DNA from: a virus
DNA: 37,300 bases
Virus record (IMG/VR): IMGVR_UViG_3300048838_001135
Coordinates: 1 to 37,300 of that record
Strand: one strand, 5' to 3'
Shown piece by piece: positions 6,056 to 12,312 of this stretch. The position numbers were made by a program, and so were the translations under genes. The notes beneath the pieces are model-generated. The model had not been told where the DNA came from. It did not search any database and saw only the letters and a program-made list of their open reading frames with translations. How positions within the stretch are numbered: the stretch's first letter is position 1; every line of letters starts with the position of its first letter.

Positions 6056-7058
6056 CGATATCCAAGAATGGGGCAGTGAATCAAAACTGGCAACAACACC
6101 GATGGCGACCGATATCCGGCAAGCATCGGTGGTCACAAGGGCGCAAAAAGAGATCGAAGGATCGATCATCCTGGCGAAGAAATTCCCGCGTGATGAGCAA
6201 CAAGCCTACAACAGAATTGTGTCGGCATGTCGTCGCATTGGCATGGCAGAAAAGGCAGTGTATGCCTATAAGCGAGGATCGGAACAAGTCGAAGGACCAT
6301 CGATAAGACTTGCAGAAGTCGCAGCAAGGGCATGGGGAAATCTTGATTTTGGTCTACGAGAACTGGAACGTAACAGCCAGACTTCTCTTGTCGAGGCATA
6401 CTGCTGGGATCTTGAAACTAACACCAAAAGGCGATTGGAATTTGAAGTCACACTGGCGCGCTATACGAAAAAAGGTGTTGTGCATCTGGAAAATGATCGG
6501 GACATTTATGAGCACATTGCCAATTTCGGAGCTCGTCGCTTACGCAATTGCATCCTCGCTTGCATCCCTGATGATGTTACTGCTGATGCTGTGGCTGAAT
6601 GCAAAAAGACAATGGCTCGAGGATACCAGGGAGATAATAAGAAAGACGCAATCCGTAAGATGATTCTGGCGTTCGACGAAATCGGGATCACCGCGGAACA
6701 GATCAAAAAATATCTGAACCTGCCTAATATCGAAGCTGCACATGAGAGCCAGTTTGTTAAGCTGCGCCAGATTTATGCATCAATCAAAGACGGTGTTGCT
6801 CTACCAGGTGAATTTTTCGAAATGCCAACTCCCAACAAAGTAATACAGGATGGATATGAACTAGACACGATCGAACTGCTGAAAAACGACATCCTACTTG
6901 AACTAGATGGCGTTGAATCGTCCATCGGTAAAACTGTGCAGGAAATCACAGGAACGGACGTGAGGGCGCAAATCACAGCAACATCTGTTCCTGCGAAGTT
7001 ACAGGCTCTGAGAGCTCTAATTAAAGAAATCGATGCAAGAGCACGGGAGAAAACCTAA
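6048..7058 (+). CDS. Putative RecT-like single-strand annealing protein
   Basis: The 336-aa product carries FPRDEQQAYNRIVSACRRIG, AVYAYKRGSEQVEGPSIRLA, EVAARAWGNLDFGLRELE, VEAYCWDLETNTKRR and DIYEHIANFGARRLRNCIL. This series recurs in a large phage family found beside Gp157 and YqaJ-type exonucleases, and is best read as a RecT/Red-beta-related annealing protein. Such proteins pair complementary single strands during phage recombination and replication. No partner exonuclease is seen here. The start at ATG 6048 has GGAGAG upstream. The assignment rests on remembered family patterns rather than a catalytic motif. Confidence 0.6.
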   Translation: MSNDIQEWGSESKLATTPMATDIRQASVVTRAQKEIEGSIILAKKFPRDEQQAYNRIVSACRRIGMAEKAVYAYKRGSEQVEGPSIRLAEVAARAWGNLDFGLRELERNSQTSLVEAYCWDLETNTKRRLEFEVTLARYTKKGVVHLENDRDIYEHIANFGARRLRNCILACIPDDVTADAVAECKKTMARGYQGDNKKDAIRKMILAFDEIGITAEQIKKYLNLPNIEAAHESQFVKLRQIYASIKDGVALPGEFFEMPTPNKVIQDGYELDTIELLKNDILLELDGVESSIGKTVQEITGTDVRAQITATSVPAKLQALRALIKEIDARAREKT

Positions 7059-7177
7059 TGGACACAATTTCTGAATTTCAAAGTTTTGCGGCAGGATATG
7101 TGTGGGGCATTCTGACAGTGTTCACTTGCATTATTGTCAGCTGGGTGATTGTTCGTTTTTCGGGACCTGGCAAGTGA
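7058..7177 (+). CDS. Tiny single-pass membrane protein
   Basis: A 39-aa frame starts at the ATG in the TAATG overlap with the previous stop, with GGGAG seven bases upstream. The product has a soluble N-terminus (MDTISEFQSF), one hydrophobic segment (AAGYVWGILTVFTCIIVSWV) and a short basic tail ending GPGK. Its 3' end overlaps the convergent AMP-ligase gene by 41 bases. It resembles the small membrane protein at 9876-9989 (both have F..G..[WY]GIL). A holin-like or membrane-anchoring role is possible but unproven. Confidence 0.6.
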   Translation: MDTISEFQSFAAGYVWGILTVFTCIIVSWVIVRFSGPGK

Positions 7178-8150
7178 ATTTTCGTCTTTTTTTCCCACTT
7201 TCAAAATATTCGATCTCATTAACGATTGAAATTCGAATTGGTCTAGCATAACGTGGAATACAGGAACCCCACGTTTGGTCTTTTAAAAACATGTCGCTTT
7301 GAACTCCATCAAAAAGCAAGATCTTGGCGCATACGATATTGCCCAAGATCTTATTTTTTTCACCGAAAACGACACAATCACGCACCATCGGACTTTTCAT
7401 GATCAGATTTTCAACTTCTGCTGGGTAGACTTTTTCACCACCAACCATGATGATTTCAGATTCACGGCCCATGATCCTAAGGGCACCGTCCTCACGTTCT
7501 ATGACGCGATCTTCTGTGTTGTAAAACCTGCCCACCATGGCATTTTCGTTATCAAGATCGCCTAAAATCCAGTCTTTTGCTTTCAGCCAAAGCTGACCAG
7601 CGACGATCAGATGTTCGTCCCTAAGTTTAAACCAAAGGGAATCATCGCTATCGCTTTCGATGTCCATAATTCCGGTCTCGGTGAGACCGTAGGTCTGCTT
7701 AAATTTAACAAAAGGTAGCTTTCGGACAAGAAAATCAAGCGTTTCCTGGGGCATCGGTTCGCTGCCGTAAGTGATCATGCGCACTGTTTTGAGAAGATCC
7801 GTAAAACCATCATCCCATGATATTTTAAGAAGTGTCAAAAAAGATGGGTTGACGGGCAACACCTCGACACCGTTGCAATACACGCAATCAAGAACATCAT
7901 CCAGCTGCCGCGATCTTGGAAAAAAAAGCTGTGATCCGCTCGTTATTGCTCGGATCACAGTGTTGATGCCCCCGATATGCGCCAAGTTGAGGAAACACAA
8001 CATTTTGGTAGGTCGAGAAGGATTATTGATATAATGATCCAGCATTTTCGTTAAATCTGCAAGTATCCGTTTTGGCTTACCAGTGCTGCCCGAAGTCTGA
8101 AAAACAATGCCAACATTCCCGTCAAGATCATCAAATAGCTGTTCACGCAT
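7137..8150 (-). CDS. Compact acyl-activating AMP-ligase (ANL family), N-terminally short
   Basis: The 337-aa product has the ANL adenylation motifs: the Ser/Thr/Gly loop TSGSTGKPK at residues 19-27, YGLTETG, the NTEDRV region equivalent to the usual TGD motif, GRESEIIMVGGEKVYPAEVE, and a C-terminal ESGKKRR that fits the catalytic-Lys motif. These enzymes activate a carboxylate with ATP and pass it to CoA or a carrier protein. Typical members have 150-200 more residues before the loop. Here the start at 8150 is fixed by the preceding SDR stop, so the short form is real. It is last in an operon with an acyl carrier protein, the likely acyl acceptor. Confidence 0.8.
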   Translation of the reverse strand: MREQLFDDLDGNVGIVFQTSGSTGKPKRILADLTKMLDHYINNPSRPTKMLCFLNLAHIGGINTVIRAITSGSQLFFPRSRQLDDVLDCVYCNGVEVLPVNPSFLTLLKISWDDGFTDLLKTVRMITYGSEPMPQETLDFLVRKLPFVKFKQTYGLTETGIMDIESDSDDSLWFKLRDEHLIVAGQLWLKAKDWILGDLDNENAMVGRFYNTEDRVIEREDGALRIMGRESEIIMVGGEKVYPAEVENLIMKSPMVRDCVVFGEKNKILGNIVCAKILLFDGVQSDMFLKDQTWGSCIPRYARPIRISIVNEIEYFESGKKRRKFTCQVPKNEQSPS

Positions 8151-8151
8151 T

Positions 8152-8841
8152 TTAAAAAACCCCGCCTAAGTATATTGTTTGACCAGTTATCATTTCAGAT
8201 CTATCAGAAATATAAAAATCACACACATTTAAAACATCAGCAAAGCTAGCTAAACGACTTATTGCTTGCCTGTCAAGAACGGCACCGATCTTCTCGGCAG
8301 GAACATTTTTTATCAGATCAGTGTGGATAGGATTGGGTCCAATGCAGTTGACTGTAATTCCGTAGTCCGCATATTCTCGCGCAAGAATGCGTGTTAGCGA
8401 TTCCACGGCCGCTTTGCTGCTTGCATAGGCAGATTCACCAGCAAGATCCATAGGAACCGCGCAAGTACTGAAATTGATGATCCTGCCCCATTTTTTAAAC
8501 ATCATTTTCTTAGCAGCCTCACGCGCCAGAACCATCGCGGAGATCGTGTTGACGACATATATTTTTTCTATAGTTTCTATTGGCGTTATCATGGAATGAT
8601 TCATGGATGCAACGCCAGCGCAATTTATCAAAATATCAAAATCGTATGATGATAAGTAAGCCGCAATATCGTGCGGCAGCGTAAGATCACCGTAAATATG
8701 ATAATAGCCAGCGTGTTCATAAATTTCTTCTGGCGGCAGCGTACGCGACATGCCGAGCACAAAAAAACCCTTTGACAGATAATGTGACGTTACAGCACAG
8801 CCAATGCCCCTGCTAGTTCCCGTTACGAGGACAGTTCTCAT
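8152..8841 (-). CDS. Short-chain dehydrogenase/reductase (FabG-like)
   Basis: This is a complete classical SDR of 229 aa: nucleotide-binding GTSRGIG (8-14), NCAG, and the catalytic Ser125, Tyr139 and Lys143 (FSTCAVP; SAYASSK). The C-terminal MITGQTIYLGG is typical of FabG-like reductases. Likely reaction: NAD(P)H-dependent reduction of a 3-ketoacyl-ACP or of a sugar ketone. It overlaps the upstream carrier-protein gene by 29 bases, which favours an acyl-ACP substrate. A sugar-acting SDR such as Campylobacter PtmA is the alternative. The ligase follows after one base. Confidence 0.85.
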   Translation of the reverse strand: MRTVLVTGTSRGIGCAVTSHYLSKGFFVLGMSRTLPPEEIYEHAGYYHIYGDLTLPHDIAAYLSSYDFDILINCAGVASMNHSMITPIETIEKIYVVNTISAMVLAREAAKKMMFKKWGRIINFSTCAVPMDLAGESAYASSKAAVESLTRILAREYADYGITVNCIGPNPIHTDLIKNVPAEKIGAVLDRQAISRLASFADVLNVCDFYISDRSEMITGQTIYLGGVF

Positions 8842-9112
8842 CGATTAACCCCCAGATATAGTTTGCAAGACGGTCTAAATTTACGAATGGGCTGTTTTCT
8901 TGTGACAACGCACGATCATCGACGATTATAATTTCGCACGGGAAAACATCGTTAACACGTTTTTCAACCGTCACCAAGAACCGCACAAAATCGATAGAAT
9001 CGAAAAGACCTTTGCTGCCGAACAGCCTGGTTTTTTCGTTGTCAAAATCTTTTTTATGGGTCTGTTCAATCACGGTCTCGCGCAAGATTTGTAAAATCTC
9101 TTGTTTCATCAT
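8813..9112 (-). CDS. Acyl carrier protein
   Basis: The 99-aa product (start MMKQEILQIL) has the carrier-protein helix I and then GLFDSIDFVRFLVTVE, with Ser39 in the DSI motif as the 4'-phosphopantetheine site. A helical end (NLDRLANYIW) completes the fold. The ATG at 9112 overlaps the stop of the GNAT gene (ATGA), with AAGGA upstream. It needs a host phosphopantetheinyl transferase, as none is seen here. With ligase and SDR in the same operon it likely carries an acyl chain that is reduced and then handed to an acyltransferase. Confidence 0.82.
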   Translation of the reverse strand: MMKQEILQILRETVIEQTHKKDFDNEKTRLFGSKGLFDSIDFVRFLVTVEKRVNDVFPCEIIIVDDRALSQENSPFVNLDRLANYIWGLIDENCPRNGN

Positions 9113-9675
9113 TTGATCCTTCCGTCCCAATTACAAATTGGAAAATCGCGTTGAAAACTCGAAAACTCTTTTTTATTAAACCACATTGCTTTATCAAGCC
9201 ACATGTAAATAAGTTTTTTGTCAATCCCATTTTTTATTATATATCTATCAAAATATGGTGCTCGCAAATAACCGTGATGATCATGTAGGGCTATCACTCC
9301 GGCGTTCGATTCCATGACTTCTGCCTGGATCTTTTCTATCGGCAAATTTGTAAAAACCCAATTGTAAAAGTATGGCGGGATCATGCCGCCAATGCCAACA
9401 TGCTCGTCGTTTCCGATATAAAAACCCCATCCTGTGAGATTGTGATCTGGCGAATAGTCGCTTAGATTTATAAGACCGATTGGAATACCGCGAAATTCGA
9501 TGATCCAGTGATAGTAGTGTGTTTTTTGATTTGACCTGTCGAACCATTCTTTGTGTTTTGCATAGTCGTCGCTCGGTAGATCGCTGATCATGTGGCGCGA
9601 TACACGATGTTTTGTGCGCCATTTCCAGATGCGACCACAATCTTCAGGGATCGTTTCGCGAAAGGTGAAAGCCAT
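9109..9675 (-). CDS. PseH-like GNAT N-acyltransferase
   Basis: The 188-aa product has the GNAT layout of the RimJ/PseH branch: FRETIPEDCGRIWKWRTKHR, then IPIGLINLSD, the acyl-CoA loop region EHVGIGGMIPPYFYNW, and LPIEKIQAEVMESNAGVIAL with HHGYL. The last segment closely follows PseH, which acylates the 4-amino group of a 4-amino-4,6-dideoxy sugar nucleotide. As first gene of the operon with ACP, SDR and AMP-ligase, it may use an acyl-ACP donor. A TATAAT lies 13 bases upstream of the start (9693-9688, minus strand) but has no -35. The ribosome site (GGGA) is weak. Confidence 0.78.
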   Translation of the reverse strand: MAFTFRETIPEDCGRIWKWRTKHRVSRHMISDLPSDDYAKHKEWFDRSNQKTHYYHWIIEFRGIPIGLINLSDYSPDHNLTGWGFYIGNDEHVGIGGMIPPYFYNWVFTNLPIEKIQAEVMESNAGVIALHDHHGYLRAPYFDRYIIKNGIDKKLIYMWLDKAMWFNKKEFSSFQRDFPICNWDGRIK

Positions 9676-9702
9676 GTAATGTCCCGTATTATAGCGTTAA
9701 TG

Positions 9703-9740
9703 TTGACAATGGGCTGCGAAATGTATATAACACGTTATAT
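9703..9740 (+). promoter_or_regulatory. Strong promoter with palindromic operator over the -10
   Basis: TTGACA (9703-9708), 17 bases, then TATAAC (9726-9731): the best sigma-70-type promoter in the window. The -10 is embedded in the perfect inverted repeat ATATAACACGTTATAT (9725-9740; 7-bp arms, 2-bp centre). A repressor bound there would block this promoter and perhaps also the divergent GNAT operon. It points to the small genes at 9876-10386. Confidence 0.65.
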
Positions 9741-9875
9741 TGTTCTTGGGCAATAAAAAACCAGCATTTGCCATAGAAAACAAATAATTACAAAAAAATC
9801 TAAAGATCTTCAGCGAAAATGTCGATAAGGCAGATGTTGGTTTTGATTTAAACGACTAACGGAAAGGAAAAAACA

Positions 9876-9989
9876 ATGATAAAAAATGAAGGATTAAACG
9901 CATTTCGCGGTATGTTTTACGGCATTCTTTTTGGGGTTTCGTTGTGGACTTTGCTCATAGCCATCGCCTATTTCTGGCTGCGAGCCTAA
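9876..9989 (+). CDS. Tiny single-pass membrane protein
   Basis: A 37-aa frame from ATG 9876 has a strong ribosome site (GGAAAGGA). The product has a polar start (MIKNEGLNAFRG) and one transmembrane segment (FYGILFGVSLWTLLIAIAYF), ending WLRA. It is the first gene after the strong promoter at 9703 and is followed by a terminator at 10007. It resembles the 7058-7177 protein in pattern. Function unknown; holin-like or inhibitory membrane peptides are candidates. Confidence 0.65.
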   Translation: MIKNEGLNAFRGMFYGILFGVSLWTLLIAIAYFWLRA

Positions 9990-10006
9990 ACCACCCGTTA
10001 GTCTTT

Positions 10007-10039
10007 TCAGCCTCGGTGTCTTTTGAGGCTGATTTTTTT
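10007..10039 (+). terminator. Rho-independent terminator
   Basis: TCAGCCTC (10007-10014) pairs perfectly with GAGGCTGA (10025-10032) around a 10-base loop and is followed by seven T (10033-10039). It ends the short transcript from the 9703 promoter, or attenuates it before the genes at 10052. Confidence 0.85.
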
Positions 10040-10051
10040 AAGGAGATGCAA

Positions 10052-10195
10052 ATGATAATAAGCAAAAAATATGCACTAAAGCTTGTAGCGAAAGGATCAG
10101 CGGAATTGTTAGGCATTGTTGAACACGATGGTGTTCGCTACATGTCATTAAATCGATTTGACAAAAATCGTACAGATCACTATAAGGTGTCATGA
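10052..10195 (+). CDS. Hypothetical 47-aa protein
   Basis: ATG 10052 has AAGGAG six bases upstream, right after the terminator. The product (MIISKKYALKLVAKGSAELL then GIVEHDGVRYMSLNRFD) looks like a small beta-rich basic domain. The frame is open further upstream through the terminator, but no ribosome site supports that. It overlaps the next gene by ATGA. Not recognised. Confidence 0.55.
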   Translation: MIISKKYALKLVAKGSAELLGIVEHDGVRYMSLNRFDKNRTDHYKVS

Positions 10196-10386
10196 TGGTA
10201 GTACAGCTAGAAATAACACATAAAAAAAAGACATTTTTAAAAGTCAATGTATATACAATAGTAGGAAAAGAACGATTATTTGATTGCGTTATGTCAGGAA
10301 CTATTCCTCAGATTTTATCAGAATTAGAAAAAAGATATGATGAACCAGTAATAATACAAAGATCAATTTTCTCCGGTTGGTATTAA
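10192..10386 (+). CDS. Hypothetical 64-aa protein
   Basis: The start overlaps the previous stop (ATGA, 10192-10195). The product mixes strands (VVQLEITHKK, LKVNVYTIVG) with a helix (IPQILSELEKRYD). Its coding sequence is more AT-rich than its neighbours. It converges with the caspase-like gene, overlapping by four bases. No family recognised. Confidence 0.5.
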   Translation: MMVVQLEITHKKKTFLKVNVYTIVGKERLFDCVMSGTIPQILSELEKRYDEPVIIQRSIFSGWY

Positions 10387-10934
10387 CCCCTAGGCACCAC
10401 TTTCTGAAGTGGTGTCGATGATTTCATGTAAAATTTCCCGTTGACCATTTTCTGACTTGATCGCGTTGTAAAACCAAACACAGGTCTTTTAGTCGCGTCC
10501 GAAATCCACTGGCCGATACACTCATCTTGCCTTTTGCCGTTCTGTCCGATCGTCTGACAGCCCCAAAGCTTGATCTCAGCGTGTTCAGCGAGCACGATCT
10601 GTCGCCAATCAGTGTCTTTCGTTATAAAGCGGCAATTGTCCGGTTTTTCTTCAGGATAACGGAAAAACACGTAAAGCTTATTAGGTCCACTATGGCCGGA
10701 GTAAATGAGCTCGTCACAGGGGCAGTTATCAGCCATTTCGTTAAACATTTGCTTAAGAGGGTTAACCATGTCTTTGTATCTTCTTGCATCGAAATGGATC
10801 ACATCTTCGTAGGGATGTTCTTTTTCATAAGTCAAAATATTATTTAAAAATGTGTCGGAATGTTTCCAACGCTGATTTTTGCCGTCATAAATGGTCTCAA
10901 GACCTACAATTGCTAAAACTCTCTTGATAGGCAT
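10383..10934 (-). CDS. Caspase/CHAT-like predicted cysteine protease
   Basis: The 183-aa product starts at ATG 10934 (GGAG 8 bases upstream). It begins with a strand KRVLAIVGLE. It then has ELIYSGHSGPNK with His81 and AEIKLWGCQTIG with Cys126, followed by GQWISDATKRPVFGFTTR. Strand-plus-'SGH' and strand-plus-'xxC' followed by a helix and 'xPVxGxT' is the layout of caspase-hemoglobinase fold proteins (peptidase C14, CHAT, DUF4347). If the His-Cys dyad is real this is a small protease. It is a single gene, divergent from the ParB-like gene. Alternatively the domain is non-catalytic. Pattern-based, no close homologue recalled. Confidence 0.5.
   Translation of the reverse strand: MPIKRVLAIVGLETIYDGKNQRWKHSDTFLNNILTYEKEHPYEDVIHFDARRYKDMVNPLKQMFNEMADNCPCDELIYSGHSGPNKLYVFFRYPEEKPDNCRFITKDTDWRQIVLAEHAEIKLWGCQTIGQNGKRQDECIGQWISDATKRPVFGFTTRSSQKMVNGKFYMKSSTPLQKVVPRG
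10395..10414. terminator. Hairpin at the convergent gene ends
   Basis: CACCACTT (10395-10402) pairs perfectly with AAGTGGTG (10407-10414) over a 4-base loop, at the junction of the convergent genes ending at 10386 and 10383. There is no T run on either side, so it may be a weak or protein-assisted bidirectional terminator. Confidence 0.4.
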
Positions 10935-10987
10935 ACGGTTATCTCCTATTCTTTGCATATAGTTATTTTATCAGCAGGAGACCCGCA

Positions 10988-11452
10988 GTGCAAATTGAAG
11001 TCATCGAAATAGATAAATTGATCTTAGATCCTAAAAACGAACGAAAGCATGAGACAAAAAATATCAGTGCAATAAAAGCAAGCCTCGATAAATTCGGTCA
11101 GCAAAAACCCGTTGTGATTGATCATAAGGACAAGATACTAGCTGGCCATGGAATGGTCATGGCTGCGAAAGATCTGGGCTGGAAAACCGTAAGCTGTGTT
11201 CGTTCCGCACTAAAAGGAAAAGCAAAGTCGGCTTACAGGGTCGCTGACAATAAGACCAGCGATCTATCTGATTGGAATATAGAAGCACTGTCTTGGACGC
11301 TGAATGATATTGGCGATGAATTTGAGATGAAAGACTTTGGCTTTGAAAAAGATGACTGGGGTCTGCCTGATAATGACAGCGATGATGACAATTCTGAAAA
11401 TAAAAAGAAAACTATTACATGCCCGGAATGTGGTTTAGAATTTAAGGCATAA
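10988..11452 (+). CDS. ParB/sulfiredoxin-domain protein with C-terminal zinc knuckle
   Basis: The 154-aa product starts at GTG 10988 with AGGAG seven bases upstream. Residues 1-95 follow the ParB N-terminal nuclease-like fold: EVIEIDKLILDPKNERKHE, a helix, QKPVVIDHKDKILAGHGMV and AAKDLGW. A linker (VADNKTSDLSDWN), an acidic stretch and a C-terminal CPECGLEF half-ribbon follow. In phages such proteins often stand just before the terminase genes, where a role in DNA binding or modification is supposed. There is no HTH domain as in true plasmid ParB, so partitioning is unlikely. Confidence 0.75.
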   Translation: MQIEVIEIDKLILDPKNERKHETKNISAIKASLDKFGQQKPVVIDHKDKILAGHGMVMAAKDLGWKTVSCVRSALKGKAKSAYRVADNKTSDLSDWNIEALSWTLNDIGDEFEMKDFGFEKDDWGLPDNDSDDDNSENKKKTITCPECGLEFKA

Positions 11453-11514
11453 AAAACACATTGCATCATAGTGTTGCATCACATATTCTAACTCTTATCC
11501 AATAGAGTAGGGAG

Positions 11515-11549
11515 CCCATCGCTAGTTCTTTCACCAGACTTGCGATGGG
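11515..11549 (+). other. Stable hairpin in the leader of the packaging operon
   Basis: CCCATCGC (11515-11522) pairs perfectly with GCGATGGG (11542-11549) over a 19-base loop, without a following T run. It lies in the 232-base gap between the ParB-like gene and the small-terminase candidate. The same gap holds two TTGCATCA copies (11461-11468 and 11474-11481). It may be an mRNA leader element, a small RNA or a packaging-related site. No tRNA cloverleaf can be drawn. Confidence 0.4.
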
Positions 11550-11684
11550 ACGCATCTATACCCAAAAGCATTAAAAATTTGCATTTTCTTAAAAACTAGT
11601 GATAGCTTTTAGTTAAAAACATGCTAATATTGAAGGTGTCTCGATCTGCCAAAATTATAAAAATGATTTTATAGCAGGGATAAA

Positions 11685-12113
11685 ATGGTTAATAACGATG
11701 ATAGAAAAACTAAAAGAGGTAGGCCAAGAATTCATGATGAAAAACCACCAGAAATCAAATTTGCTGCAAAACTGAGCAGAGATTGGGTCACAGGTAAGTT
11801 GGCTGCTTTTTTGCGCATGAGTGTCGAAGAGCTCAAAGAAGTCACCAAGGATGATCGTCGTGATGCGATCGACTGGTGGGTTGCCAGAATCGTTGAAAAG
11901 GGAATCAAGAACGGTGATCACCAATCACTGGATTTCATGTTTAACCGGCTGATTGGCAAGGTGTCAGATCCAGAGGAGATTGACACAACAAAACCAATCA
12001 TTATCAAGACAATTGATGGTAAATGCATCGAGATGAAACTGTCAGAACCGCAAGCGACCAAAGATGAGGGAGAACCAAAAAATGAAAGCGAAATTGCACC
12101 AGATTCAACTTAA
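11685..12113 (+). CDS. Putative terminase small subunit
   Basis: The 142-aa product (ATG 11685 after AGGGAT) starts with a basic tail (RKTKRGRPRIHDEK). A helical core with RRDAIDWWVARIVEKGIKNG and HQSLDFMFNRLIGKV follows, then an acidic end. The 'xxLxFxxNRLIGKV' helix near the end recurs in small phage proteins encoded just before TerL. Small terminases recognise the packaging site and recruit the large subunit. Position two genes before TerL fits, but no clear HTH is visible, so the call is tentative. Confidence 0.5.
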   Translation: MVNNDDRKTKRGRPRIHDEKPPEIKFAAKLSRDWVTGKLAAFLRMSVEELKEVTKDDRRDAIDWWVARIVEKGIKNGDHQSLDFMFNRLIGKVSDPEEIDTTKPIIIKTIDGKCIEMKLSEPQATKDEGEPKNESEIAPDST

Positions 12114-12312
12114 GAATGAGGAAAACCCGTTTGAAATAGCCTCGAAAACCTACATCTATCTGCATGAATTAAATCCAGATCTCGCAAAAAACTGGCTCGA
12201 CAGATATCGCGGTTGTCGCACATCGAAGGACGTGTTAAAGCTGTCTGGTGAGTATGTCTCTTTTATTATAGATTCTGGCTACAGGAAATTTTACGATGAA
12301 AATTATTGCTGA
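12082..12312 (+). CDS. Hypothetical 76-aa protein
   Basis: The start is ATG 12082, with GAGGGAG about 9 bases upstream; an in-frame ATG at 12064 lies before this ribosome site. The product is helical, with NPFEIASKTYIYLHELNPDL and KNWLDRYRGCRTSKDVLKL, and ends FYDENYC. It overlaps both neighbours (32 and 17 bases), so it is part of the tight packaging operon. Not recognised. Confidence 0.55.
   Translation: MKAKLHQIQLKNEENPFEIASKTYIYLHELNPDLAKNWLDRYRGCRTSKDVLKLSGEYVSFIIDSGYRKFYDENYC

Noticed and set aside
7299-8034. Plus-strand frames across the AMP-ligase gene
   Set aside because: They are antisense shadows; the minus-strand product has full ANL motifs.
10383-10934. Alpha/beta-hydrolase with GxSxG in SGHSGP
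   Set aside because: The fifth position is Pro rather than Gly, and the surrounding order of strands and the later Cys fit the caspase fold better.
11515-11549. tRNA gene
   Set aside because: Only one stem forms; no acceptor, D or T arms or CCA-like end can be drawn.
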